Positions 10,533 to 21,564 of a stretch of 64,000 nucleotides of DNA are shown here, piece by piece. Source of the DNA: Endotrypanum monterogeii (taxonomy: Eukaryota > Euglenozoa > Kinetoplastea > Trypanosomatida > Trypanosomatidae); NCBI GenBank assembly GCA_000333855.2, contig CM007331.1, positions 412,412 to 476,411 of the forward strand, written 5' to 3'. Below the pieces are notes generated by a model that saw nothing but the letters and a program-made list of their open reading frames with translations, ran no database searches and was not told the origin of the DNA. The position numbers and the translations under genes were made by a program. Every line of letters starts with the position of its first letter. The first letter of the stretch is position 1.

Positions 10533-10836
10533 TGATCGGTAACGGCGGTATGCTATGGCTAAGGACGCCACCGCTGCGGTAGTGGAGGTTGTGGTGGTGC
10601 GTGGGGGGAGGGGCCATGTGCCATGGTGGCAGGAAGAAGGGCGGGGCGAGCCGTAAGCGCATGCGTGCCCCTCCGCAGCTTCTGTGTCGCCTAGCGTTGT
10701 CGCTTCTCGAGTGAGTAGGGGACACCGCCTCTTCCACCTTATCGCGCGTATCTTTTTTTTTTTCCTCTCCAGCTCGACATGTGCTTGGGCTGGACTTACC
10801 AAGTTAGTAGACTGTAGTATTCGTAGCGGGTGTGTC

Positions 10837-10912
10837 AGGGGGGAGAGGGGGAGAGGGGGGGGGCACACAGGGTGAGCTAGGGGAGAAGGGGTGGGGTGGG
10901 GGGGAGATAAGA
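10837..10912 (+). other. G-rich tract with quadruplex potential
   Basis: Repeated runs of four to ten G separated by one to about eight bases, on the + strand in the probable 3' UTR of the IDH-fold gene. The pattern fits the usual G4 rule of four G-runs with short loops. A function in the RNA is inference. Confidence 0.4.
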
Positions 10913-12193
10913 GGTCTGGGATGACGGAGGGCAAAATTTGTGAAGGTGGTGCTTGCAACGAAGACGAAGTCCGAGGTGATAAATCTACAGGGGGTGGGTG
11001 TGCCATCATCACCCACTCACCGCCAGTGTTATCTCAGGACGACATCACTGTTGTTGTACAGTCAACTCCTGCGCCGCCTTCAAGGAGCGTTCGCCGTTTC
11101 ATTCATTCATTCATTCCTTTTTTTCCTTTCTTGTCATTCCTTCTTCCTCTGCCACTGCTCGCGCTGCTTTCGTTGATGACGACTGCCCTCCTCTTTTCGT
11201 ACATATCTTTCTGCGTGGCATCTCCAGTACGTAGCGAGGGAGACGGACCACAGGGGTGGCTGTGGTGCTTACCAGTGTCCTCTCCAAAACGTACATGCTC
11301 GTGAGGAGGCAGACACACACACACACACACACACGCACAAATATATATATATATATATATATATATGCGTACCTAAGCCAAGGGGGATTTAGTAAACGTT
11401 GAATCTGTAAGCAACAGAATCAAAAAAAAAGAAAAAAAGAAAGAAGAAAGAGAACACTTTGACTCGGCAGCTATTCTGCACACACCCCTTCCCCCCCTTT
11501 CCCCCCTCTTCTTCTTCCCTTTTTTCCGTCAGCCACACAAAAAAAAATATATGGAAATAATACCTGTCTTTTACGTGTAGTTCGCTTGGGCAGGCCGCTG
11601 CCACGCACATTGTCTACTGAGGGTAGACGGAGGCTGATGTGTGCGCGTTGCTGAAGACGTCTTGCAACATGTTTGGCGACTGAGAGACGTTCCCAGACAG
11701 GAAGAAGGTGGGGTCTGGTGTGGGGGGGGAAAGAAAGGGTATTGCGTATGGTTCTTTGGTGCCCTTTGTCCTCTCAGCTCCCGGACGTCTCCGGCGACTC
11801 CAAGCGATTCCTCTCCTTCGCACGACTTGGGTAAAATATGTATCGCCTCTTGTATCCACCTGAAGGGTGAGTGCTTCTTTTTCCTTTTTTTAAAATTGTA
11901 ACTGTTGTTGTTACGCAGACGCGAGGAGTGCAACAACCCCACACAGACATTGCATGTTTCACCTCCACGTCGACGATGTGCACAGCATTGTGCGGAGCGA
12001 CTCTCATTTCACGTTTATTTCATTGTCCACATCTTTTTACCTCTTCTTCCCATCCTGCTGCGATGTCTACCTCGGACTTTTAATTGAGTGTTTGATGTGT
12101 GTCACATCGATGCACTACTGCACCGTTTGTAATCTCCGTCTTGAACATTGTATGGGTATCATACACCAATTATATCTCGTCTGCCCTCCTCCT

Positions 12194-12232
<39 letters not shown>

Positions 12233-13111
12233 ACACACACACTAAAGATCGATTTTTATTCCCGTTTTTCTTCATCCTTTGGGGTAATTTCGGCATCTTC
12301 AGAGGGAAAGGAAAGCGAGAAAAAAATCAAACAAAAAAAAAGTGTACCCGCACTGTCCAACAGAAATTTCAAAAAATAAATTGTTCAATTTGTTTTGTTT
12401 CACAGTCACGAGAGGGAGAAGAATTACACCACCGGTAGCGCACACTCGCACAGAAAAAGAGAGAGAGAGAGAGAGAGACTGTTGCTTTCTTGTCTCGAGT
12501 CGCTACGAGGATAAGTGTTGACTTGTTTCCAATTTAATTATCTCTGTCAGTGTTGCCGAAATCGTTGTAGCCAATTGAGAGGCAATCGAACCCCCGAAGA
12601 CTTCAGCGGTCTCCAAGACAGCACGCAAAGAGAAGGGAGGTGGGGAGGCGGGCACACGAGAGAGAGGTCGATGCTCGGTGCAGATCAATTTATCCATTTT
12701 TTTTTCTTATTGTCTCATTTTTTAAAATATTCTTATTAGTTTTTTTTTTTGTTTGTTTTCTGCACCACTGTGTGGTCCAACTTAGTGAGGAAAGGGAAAC
12801 AGAGGAGGGTAGGTACGTCTCTTGCTCCTGGTGTGCGCGGACGTCTGCCTTTCTCCTATTTTTTTTTCCTGTTTTTTTTTTTTTTCGTATACATTTTTTT
12901 TCGATTTTCAGCGTTGAGTAGCTCCCTCCGTTTTGGGGTCTGCACACACGCGTGTGCGCCTGTGCATTAGAGGACTACCGGATGTTTACAGCAAGGACAG
13001 GGCTCCTCCTCTTTTCTTCCAAGCGCTTATTGTATATATTTATATTATTTTGTATTATATATATATATATATATATATATAGTATTGGAACGCGGCAAAA
13101 AAAAAAAAAAA

Positions 13112-13345
13112 GGTGTTTGTGGAATAGTTGACCCACTCGAGAACTTCGCAGGGGGGATTGCTGCTGCCGATACGGAAAGAAACACACGATAGGCGCATCC
13201 CATAGGCGGTGCATCAAGGGAACACCTCAGGATTATTTTCCGCGCTGTCTTTTTACTCCCATATCCTGAGGTGTGATCAAAGGGGTCGGGGGAAGAGCAA
13301 TATTTTGTAAAATAATTAAAAATATATAATAAAAAAAAAAAAAAA
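13112..13345 (+). repeat. A-tailed tandem repeat, copy 1
   Basis: Unit of about 234 bases beginning GGTGTTTGTGGAATAG and ending in an AT-rich segment plus a run of about 15 A. It is preceded by another A-run (13097-13111). It contains the 12-bp inverted repeat described separately. It matches copy 2 with only a few substitutions, so the duplication is recent or homogenised. No open frame is shared beyond chance. Confidence 0.85.
13222..13274 (+). ncRNA. Possible structured RNA: 12-bp perfect hairpin inside the repeat (copy 1)
   Basis: Arms ACACCTCAGGAT (13222-13233) and ATCCTGAGGTGT (13263-13274) are exact reverse complements around a 29-base loop. The same hairpin is exactly kept in copy 2 (13456-13467 and 13497-13508). 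An AGA triplet follows 19 bases after the stem. Trypanosomatid H/ACA-like guide RNAs are single hairpins followed by an AGA box, but I cannot identify guide pockets, so this remains a structural observation. Confidence 0.3.
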
Positions 13346-13576
13346 GGGGTTTGTGGAATAGTTGACTCACTCGAGAACTTCGCAGGTGGGATTGCTGCTG
13401 CCGATACGGAAAGAAACACACGATAGGCGCATCCCATAGGCGGTGCATCAAGGGAACACCTCAGGATTATTTTCCGCGCTGTCTTTTTACTCCCATATCC
13501 TGAGGTGTGATCAAAGGGGTCGGGGGAAGAGCAATATTGTGTAAAATAATTAAATATATATAATAAAAAAAAAAAA
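13346..13576 (+). repeat. A-tailed tandem repeat, copy 2
   Basis: Second head-to-tail copy, offset 234 bases from copy 1, again ending in an AT-rich segment plus an A-run (13565-13576). Differences from copy 1 are a C/T near 13365, a change in the G-run near 13387, TTTTGT versus TTGTGT near 13539, and tail length. Confidence 0.85.
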
Positions 13577-15481
13577 GTTTCTTTGCTCTCCGTCGCAGTG
13601 CAGCACTAATTTCATCACCTCTGCACATACGTAAGAATCTCTCTTGGTGTAGACTTTTCCAGACGCGTTATCAACGCTGTGTTGACCGTCGACTCTGCCG
13701 CCGTTTCTCCCCGCTCCACGGTACACATCTTCAGTTGTTTTTTTTTTTTTTTTTGATGTTTGTGGAGCACCTCCCGCGCCTTTCCCTTCTCTCCTTTGCC
13801 TCTCCTCATTCACCCCCGAAAAAAAAATCGCTCACTACTAGGCAGAGAGACCGGACGAACTTCTTCTTGTCTGACTCCTTCGCTCATGGGCTTACGTGTA
13901 TGTTTTGATTCCGTTCTCTGACTTCACGAGTTTTGTTGCCTCCTGTGTTCTCTTTTTCTCCCTATTTTGATTTGTCCCCCCCCCCCCCCCCACCGTTTGT
14001 TTGCTTGGGTGTTTGTGTGTGCGTCTGCATTCTTATATCATTTCTTTTCTGAGATTTAGTCTCCCTAACGGTGTTGTCCACGTGTTCACATCTCTGCGCA
14101 TAACATATTCTACATATATTTTACATTATATATACATATCTTTATTTCCGCCCTCCCCTGTCTCAAAGATACATGTCAATCAATCGGACCGCCAACTCCC
14201 GTCCCCGTGTTCTCTGTACCTTTTGTTTTCTACCGGGATCTTCTTTTTTTTTCTTTTTCTACAGTACTCTTCGCGCTTCCTGATTCTCCGCCGACAGCAG
14301 AGGTATTGTCAGGGAGATAGCGACTTCTCTTCACAGGATTACAATCCCTCACCCCCCGCTACACACACACACACACACATAAACATAAACATAAACATAA
14401 AAACACGCCGCCGAGGTGTTAGCCTCCACCGGAAGTTGAGTCACACTTCTTTACTTCTTTTTTTTTACTGTTTTATTATTATTGTATCGCACTTTTTCTC
14501 TCTGGTTGCCTTTTTTCCCCCCTTTCTTTTTTTTTTTTTGCCTTTACACTTCTTTTTTTTTTTTTCGTTTCACGCATTGCCTGCCTCGCCGTGTTATCGT
14601 TCTTCTTTCGGCACCATCTTCACACACAGGACGCCACCCGCCCCTCTACCCCTTCCCCTCTACCCCCCGGCTCCTCGACTTGACTTCATTCGTTTTTCGT
14701 TCTACCTTCCTTTAAAAGAAATATTTTCCCCTTCCCTTCTTTTTTTTTTTTTTCACACACACACACACACACATATACACAAAAAGAGGAGACAGTGCAG
14801 CGATTTCTTTATTTTCCACACCATCTTTCGTTTTCGTTCCTCCGCTTCCGGTGTATTCCTCCGCCCCACTACTCCCTCCTCTTTGCGGCTGCTGATCATC
14901 ATCAATAGGTACGGTAATAGTGACCGAAATATCATCACATATCTACAGAAAAAAAAAACACAGACACACAGACACAGCATTCGTTTATCCGTATACAACG
15001 GAAGGCGTCTTGATCTTTTCCTCAAAAAAGAAACAACGCTGTCCTGATTCTCCCCTTACCATCCAGTGTGTATTCCTCATATAATTTATCATACGTTCAT
15101 ACACACAAAAAAAAAACACGGGTTTACATCGACCAAGTGTTTTTTTTTTTGGGTGTTTTTTGACCTTACGTTTTGTCTTTGCGTTAGCGCATTCCGCTTA
15201 ACCACCCTGCGTTCCACCCCCTCCTTCTCAAACACCGACTGAGATTTTTTTTTTTTTGTGTGTCTTTTCCTGCGCGCGCGTGGGTCAAGTGTGTAGCGTC
15301 TCTGTCCCTCTTCGGCAACAAAACAATATACTTATATATACGTTGGTTTTTGTGTGTGTCTGTTTTTATACTCCTATTCCCACGTCCGGTTGATTGAAAA
15401 AAAAAAAAAATTATATATTATCTTTCCATCTTCATTCCTTCCTCTCTGTCTCCATCTATTTTTTTTTTTCGGTTTAGTCCT

Positions 15482-15515
<34 letters not shown>

Positions 15516-17220
15516 CCGCAAGCAAACCTACGTGTGCGTGTGCACAGGCTTCCTCTTCACCTTTTGCTTCCTTTCCCTGCTTTCGAACCCCTCATCTCTC
15601 TCTACACCTTCGTTCGTCACGACCAACGGCTCGCGACTCATCCGTGCCCAAACCATCGAGGTTCCCCCCCCCCCTGTCACCCGTGGGAAGGAGAGAAAGT
15701 GTGGATATTCCACTCGAAATATCTTCTCCCCTCGTAATCAAACGTCATCTTATATGTTTGCTTGACTGCTCTCCTCGGCTATATTGTGGTTTGTTTTCTG
15801 TACGTTTGCCTGTTCGCGTCTCTTCCCCACTGCAGGTTCACTGCGGAGAATCCCGCGTGTGAGTCTGTAACATTCTTGTCTCGGCTCTGTGCACTCGATC
15901 CTCGCTTCCCTGTTCTTGGTCCCCGAGTTTACCAGTATTGTATTTTCCCGTTCCTGCCCGATTGCGCTCTGTTTTTCTCTTTTTTTTCCCGTCTTCTTTT
16001 TTTTCTTCGGATTCTTTTTTTTTGTTGTTGCGCATACGAGGTCACTCAGATCCGAGTGGAGGTGGATACAGAGGGGCAGAAAAGCGTTGTTATCCGGTAT
16101 ATTGCAGACGTTGGAAGTAGTGGTAACACCAGTATCCGGAGAGGGGCAACGTTACAGAGGGTAGGCGAGTTTCGCTGGTCTATCTCCTCCTCTCGCTCCT
16201 ATTTCTTTTCTCGTATCATTTCAAAGTGGCTGGATTTCTCCAACTCGCTCGCACGCAGTTAAGCTTCAACTTGAACTTGCAAGTACGCGGTTTCGCTGCA
16301 GGTGTATATATATATATTATTTTTTTTTTTTTTTTGGGTCATTCTCCATACTCGTTTTATTGCTGGTCATCCACTGTTTTCCCTATTCCATCTACCTTCT
16401 TCCTCAACTTCCGTCTTGAGTATTCTTTTTTTTTCTTTTCTTATATTTCCAGTGCGTGTGTGCTTAAGTGTTTGTGTATATTTGGGCTGGGCGTGTCCGA
16501 CGCAGGAGCGAGCGCGGTCCGATTTGTTTATGTCAACGAGTATTATAGTGTCGCTTTTTCGGTTCTTTTTTTTCCCCTCTTTTTATACCTCGTCTTTGTT
16601 CCCTCCCATCGTCGCCATCCTCCCGTTTATGGAGGGGGGGGGCGATTTCTTCCTTAACAAAAAGAACAGTGTGATTTCTGTTTTTATCTTTCTCGTGTTT
16701 TTTTTTGTTTTTGCTGTGTTTTGCATCGACACGCCAGTGTGAGCACAGGCAGAGCGAATTTGGGACGCCCTTTCCCTCGCCGTTTGTTTTTGTTGCCCTT
16801 AAAAAAAAAAATACTGCAAACAGCACAAACGAAAGATTCTTTTTTTTTTTTCTCGTCGTCAGGCTGCTGCGCTTTGGAATTTGTCTTTTCTTAAATATTT
16901 CCACGATACGCTGGGGTTGTCGATGAGTCCGCGTTACATTGGCTGAATTCTTACACCCAGTTGAGAGATTAAAAAAAACCTCGTATTGCGAGGGTGCGCG
17001 TCTCGTAGGCCCCCCCCCCTCCATTCCCTTTCTCCTATCACAGGTTTATTTTTGATACTCGTTGTTCTCATTGCGTTGTTCACAGAAATATTGTCGTGCT
17101 CCCTTTCTTCTTTCCCCTCCTCGTTGTCTTCCTCCCTCTCCCGACAAAAAAAAACCTAAGAAGAAACAGTTGCCTTTATCCGGTTGTTGCGTTGATCCAG
17201 TAAACAACAGTTCAAAGTAA

Positions 17221-17255
<35 letters not shown>

Positions 17256-18202
17256 GTACTCTTCAGTTGGTGTGAGAAGATCAATTTTTTTTTTTTTCGG
17301 GGAGGGGGTGGACTGGGGTTGTGTGTGTGTGAGTGTGTGTGAGGGGGGGGGGAGGGGTAAAAGCCGTCTGCTTGGTATCCATTTATATCTTTATCTATTG
17401 TTGTGTTCGTGTGCGTGGGCGTGTCTCTGCGGATAAGTGATCTCTGCTCTAAATTGAACACACGGCGCTCCGACTTTGAAAAAAAAAAGAATCGGTGATC
17501 TGACCGCTTACTTTTCTTCTCTTCCCTCTTCCGACTTTCCTCACGACTACACAATTGCATTAAAAAGAAGTTGTCGCTCCCAGCAAGGGCAACAGACAAG
17601 CGAGAAATTTGAAATTTGTGTGTGCTTAGCCGCAGTGAGCCAAAATAAAAAAAAAGGAAGGGAATTTCACACAAACGGGTCCGAGAGAAAAGAAAAAGGC
17701 GGTGTCTGTGGTTCTGTTTTTTTGGAAGGGGAGGGTGGTTGTGGTCAAGGAGGAGAGAAAGAAGGAGGGGGAGGGACCGAGGACTGCTGCAGCGAAACTC
17801 ACAATATAGCCTCTGCACAATAATCAAAAGCAACAACAACAAAAAGAAAAAAACGGGTATTCTACAGCACCCGCAAGGAGACACGGAAGCGACGTCTGAC
17901 TCCATCCTTGCACCCACATACAAGCACAAACATACATACACGCAGTCAAACAGACAGACAGACACACACAGACACCCGCACCCGCACTCCCCTCAGAGAG
18001 AGATCCATAATCCTTGGTTTTTTTTTTTTTCAGTGCCCACGCTGTGTCACAACACCGTATTCTACTGTAGGGGATCCTCACACCGCCTTTCACTTCACTC
18101 GAATCCCCACCCCCCCCCAAAAAAAAACGAAGGCGTGATTATTATCGGCATCACTGACCGGCACATATATATATATATATATATATAAATATATACCTCT
18201 TC

Positions 18203-18241
18203 CCCACACGTATATACTATATATAAATATATACGTGTGGG
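18203..18241. repeat. 14-bp perfect inverted repeat
   Basis: Arms CCCACACGTATATA (18203-18216) and TATATACGTGTGGG (18228-18241) are exact reverse complements with an 11-base A/T-rich loop, just downstream of a (TA)n tract. It would form a stable hairpin or a small cruciform. Function unknown. Confidence 0.7.
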
Positions 18242-18897
18242 CACGTGGGTTGAAGGCAGTACATTTTCTCAGGGCTGCTTCCACCCATTCTTCTCTTGGA
18301 GCGCTTCCCCCTTCCACAGTATTTTGTCTTCTCCTCCCCCGCGCTTTCCCTTCGCCTTCTCCCCCTCCTCTCTCTCTATCTCTCTCCGCCTCCTCGCTCT
18401 CTTCCTTCGCGTTCCCACTCAGCCCCTGGATCGTTTCGTCTTTCCTTTCTGTCTGAGAGACGTAGGGTTGCTTTTGTGCCCTACACGTCAGTGTACATGT
18501 GTGCCGCTGACAGTGCGCTATTGCTCCAGTGATCAATATTTTAAAAATCTAAGGCCACCCTTGCTAATCAAGGTCTCTGAGCGTGTGTGTGTCTGTGTGT
18601 GTATGCTCGACTTGAACGACATTTCAGCGCCGTTTCCTGTCTTCGTTTTTTTTTGTTTCACCGCTTTTTCTTCAGGCGCGTCTGTTGCTCTCTTTCTTTA
18701 TTACGGTGCATGCGTGTATCTTCTTCTTGCGCATATCCTGAGTGAGTGTCTTCCGCAATCAATTTAATATATTCCCCCCATTGATCTTGTGCAGGACTCT
18801 TTTTTTTTGTTTTCCTTTTATTTCTCGTTGTGCAAGTACACGAGTATTCGAGTATCTGGACGGCACATGGACCAGCTGCATGTGTGCTCGAGTAATC

Positions 18898-21564
18898 ATG
18901 GCCAGCTACCACCACAACCCGTATCGACAGTCGTCTGCCTTGTATACCCGTCAGCAGCTGCTCTCGTCTCGTGTGCAGGAGCAACAGCGTACGACCACCC
19001 GCACCGCCGCACAGCATCCGCTGCGGCCTCTGGCGCCCGAGACAGCTGATGCAACGGAGAGAATCGCTAGTTGGGGCCTTTCTGGGGTTACTGGTGGGGC
19101 GTCTTTTCACTTGATACAAAACGCAACGTGTGCCGCTGCAGCGAGGGGGGCTTCCTGTGTGGATGCCGAAGCACATGCATCGGGTTTGACCCCTGCCGAT
19201 CCATGTACCGATACAGGAAATGTAGTCACACGCGCAACGACAACGTTGAAGGCTTCGGTGATGGAAGAAGCTGTATCCAACCGTGCCTCTACAGCATCCC
19301 GCGTGCAGCCCACCCCGTCATCTACGCAGCTCGACGACGTTATCTCGAAGAAGTCGTTGCAGACCTCGCCGCTTCATACGCGCCATTTTCAGCAGTTGCA
19401 GCACAGCGGTGATGTCGGCAGTGACTCTGTATCCGCTAACGGGGTCACACACGATCCGTTGCCAAGTGACAGCACCCCCACTCTATCAAGCCAGGCACTG
19501 CTACCCACCCGGTCCTCTCTGAGCTCCACCACTCTCGTCGACCAACGCTCCTTCTTTGATTCCTGTGGGGCTGCAGTGCAGGAGAGTCACTGCCTATCTT
19601 CCTGCCTGAGTATCAGTGATTGCTCGCTACCCAACGTGACGCTAAATCGTAGACAGAGGCCGAGCACAGCTACTGCACCCACTTCTCCGGAAAATGCTGG
19701 CTTCACAACACTCTTCATCGGCGGTTTGCCCGCGTTTATCGTTAACAAATGGCAGCTTCAGCCTCATGTGCCGCCCCACGGGTTGATTGAACTACGATGT
19801 AAGAGCTCACGTGGCAGATACGTGGGCTTCGCTGTCTATGACAGCCCTGCTGCCGCGTCTGAAGCCCTCCAGTGGTTTGCACAGATGCGACTGATCAAAG
19901 AAATGGTACAGGTCCCCGCGTGTGATGTCCCGCCTCCGCCGTCGCCAGCGGATGTGCTAAGCGGAAGCAACGAGGGCCAGTTTTGTTTACCCGTCCGCTC
20001 AGGATCTCCGGTTCTGCGGTATGAAGATTACTTATTTGTGCAGCAAGCGTCAGACCAACTAGCGTCCCTGGTGCGTTCCTGTACTCTACTGCAAGTAGAT
20101 TGGGCCCGCAGCTGGGCAGGTCAGCATCCACATGCAGAGGTAGTTTCAGTGGCACCTCTTCATCCCCGCGCACATCGCTTCATCGACTCTACCCCATTCT
20201 CCAACCCGCCATCGGTGAGGTCTGCTGTGCCGCACATTGGCCGAGAAGCAAACCACGAGGGTGGCGACGGCTACTCCCACGCACCACAGGGGGCAAGACG
20301 TGTATCGCCATCGCAGGCACCTTCTCTGCATCGACCACTACCATCGCCACCCCTCGCGTTTTCGCTTGCGTGCGAATCCTTCAAGCAACCACCACCGCCC
20401 GGCATCGATGTTTGGTGCACTGATACTGAGATGAAGAAACACCCAGCGCCGCGTTCAGTGATCTCGCCAACCCGCCAAACCACCTCAACACCGGCGTCCC
20501 TCGACAAGTTGGGTTTGCCGGCACCGGAGCAGCATCACAGATTCTGCGCGGGCATCACCACAGCTGCTGTTTCCCAAGACACAAAGTCTACGTATTACCA
20601 GGCTTCTCTTTTGACGACCGCGCGTTCACGCGCGAGGGAGGGCGACAATGCGCTTGAACTTGTTGGTGCAGGGCGCAGTGACCACACTGAGGCTCCATTA
20701 TTTGCTTTCCATCAAGGCGAGCAGTCTCCGTCTCAGCTTCAGCCGCAGCGCCGCGTCTCTTACCCTCACCATCAACGGGCCGAGGAACCGCCTCTCCCTT
20801 CCCGCACACTGTTCGTACGCCTCATTCGCAACTTTGACACACCCGAGTTTTTGCAGCCAACTGCATGGCGCAACAGGGCGGCCAACACCATTCCTGGCTC
20901 GGCACAGCTTTCCGCCAAGATCTCGGTGGTGGGAGGGAGGTCAATGCTGGCAGCCTCAAATATCATTCCCGGTTTGAGGGTCACGTCTCTGGCGTGCGGT
21001 GGGGTCGTGACCCCGCTAGCACCATCTCCCTTTCTCTCACAGACGGTTCCCCCCGTTGACGCACTGTCGACGTACGCGGTGATGCCCGTACGAAATGTCG
21101 CGTCCACCGAGTCCCTGAGTTCGGTGCTGCTGTATCATTCCCACCCCTACGTTTGTTATCGATCGACAACGTGGGCAAGTCCCATCGCCGCCCTACAGCC
21201 GCGGGGTTCGCTGGCGGGACGAGAACCAGAGGAATACTTCCCCCGACCCCCAATCTCACTGAACCCCCGATGCACAGGTCTTGAGCCTCGTAGCGAGGCG
21301 GACGTGCGGCCAAGGATCACCGCAGAGGATCTCGAACAGTTTCACTTCGCACAAAGTGTGTTGCGCGAGGGTTTTTTTTCTGAAAGGTTTGCTGGATTTC
21401 TTCGCTTTCGCGAGTTTTTACGTCCTCCATTCTACGGCGGTTGTTTCGTTTTTTTTGAGCGAGGCGAAGACATGCAGCGGTGCCTTCAGTGGATGCGTAG
21501 GGATGCGCAGATCATGAGACTGTTCGCAGTCATGCCTGCTCGCAATGATACCTTTGGACAATGA
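18898..21564 (+). CDS. RRM-type RNA-binding protein (putative)
   Basis: 888 aa, starting at the ATG in AATC-ATG-GCC. The splice acceptor is probably the AG at 18835-18836 after a T-rich tract; the in-frame ATG at 18742 lies before it. Most of the protein is low complexity (Ser/Pro/His/Gln). Two regions look like RNA recognition motifs. The first is at about 270-335, with an RNP2-like LFIGGL (272-277) and an RNP1-like GRYVGFAVY, followed by an alanine-rich helix. The second has an RNP2-like LFVRLI (638-643), but its RNP1-like GGCFVFFE comes only at 847-854, so it would carry an insertion of about 160-200 residues. A role in mRNA binding is inferred from the fold; the target is unknown. Confidence 0.65.
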   Translation: MASYHHNPYRQSSALYTRQQLLSSRVQEQQRTTTRTAAQHPLRPLAPETADATERIASWGLSGVTGGASFHLIQNATCAAAARGASCVDAEAHASGLTPADPCTDTGNVVTRATTTLKASVMEEAVSNRASTASRVQPTPSSTQLDDVISKKSLQTSPLHTRHFQQLQHSGDVGSDSVSANGVTHDPLPSDSTPTLSSQALLPTRSSLSSTTLVDQRSFFDSCGAAVQESHCLSSCLSISDCSLPNVTLNRRQRPSTATAPTSPENAGFTTLFIGGLPAFIVNKWQLQPHVPPHGLIELRCKSSRGRYVGFAVYDSPAAASEALQWFAQMRLIKEMVQVPACDVPPPPSPADVLSGSNEGQFCLPVRSGSPVLRYEDYLFVQQASDQLASLVRSCTLLQVDWARSWAGQHPHAEVVSVAPLHPRAHRFIDSTPFSNPPSVRSAVPHIGREANHEGGDGYSHAPQGARRVSPSQAPSLHRPLPSPPLAFSLACESFKQPPPPGIDVWCTDTEMKKHPAPRSVISPTRQTTSTPASLDKLGLPAPEQHHRFCAGITTAAVSQDTKSTYYQASLLTTARSRAREGDNALELVGAGRSDHTEAPLFAFHQGEQSPSQLQPQRRVSYPHHQRAEEPPLPSRTLFVRLIRNFDTPEFLQPTAWRNRAANTIPGSAQLSAKISVVGGRSMLAASNIIPGLRVTSLACGGVVTPLAPSPFLSQTVPPVDALSTYAVMPVRNVASTESLSSVLLYHSHPYVCYRSTTWASPIAALQPRGSLAGREPEEYFPRPPISLNPRCTGLEPRSEADVRPRITAEDLEQFHFAQSVLREGFFSERFAGFLRFREFLRPPFYGGCFVFFERGEDMQRCLQWMRRDAQIMRLFAVMPARNDTFGQ

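Larger units (their letters stand above)
10533..18834. other. 8.3-kb gene-free region
   Basis: I find no convincing protein gene on either strand. The region becomes increasingly T-rich on the + strand, with dozens of T8-T15 runs, (CA)n at 11311-11336 and 12196-12240, (TA)n at 11341-11366, 13058-13082, 15485-15512, 17222-17252 and 18163-18187, an (ATAAAC)n stretch near 14380-14401 and a C16 run at 13976-13991. The longest open frames (for example 14001-15047) translate these tracts as Phe/Ser/Leu/His runs. An A-tailed tandem repeat and a perfect hairpin inside it are listed separately. Confidence 0.6.

Noticed and set aside
9492..11012. 506-codon open frame on the - strand
   Set aside because: Antisense to the IDH-fold gene; the sense frame has the family motifs and the splice acceptor, and the antisense product is His/Arg/Pro-rich.
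13097..13576. CRISPR-like array
   Set aside because: Only two long units with no short spaced repeats; the organism is eukaryotic.
14001..15047. 348-codon open frame on the + strand in the gene desert
   Set aside because: It translates T-runs, (CA)n and (ATAAAC)n as Phe, Thr-His and Ile-Asn strings, lacks the codon bias of the real genes and resembles no family.
15762..16262. 166-codon open frame on the + strand
   Set aside because: Half of it is Phe/Leu/Cys from T-runs; no acceptor with a nearby start supports it and no family is recognised.
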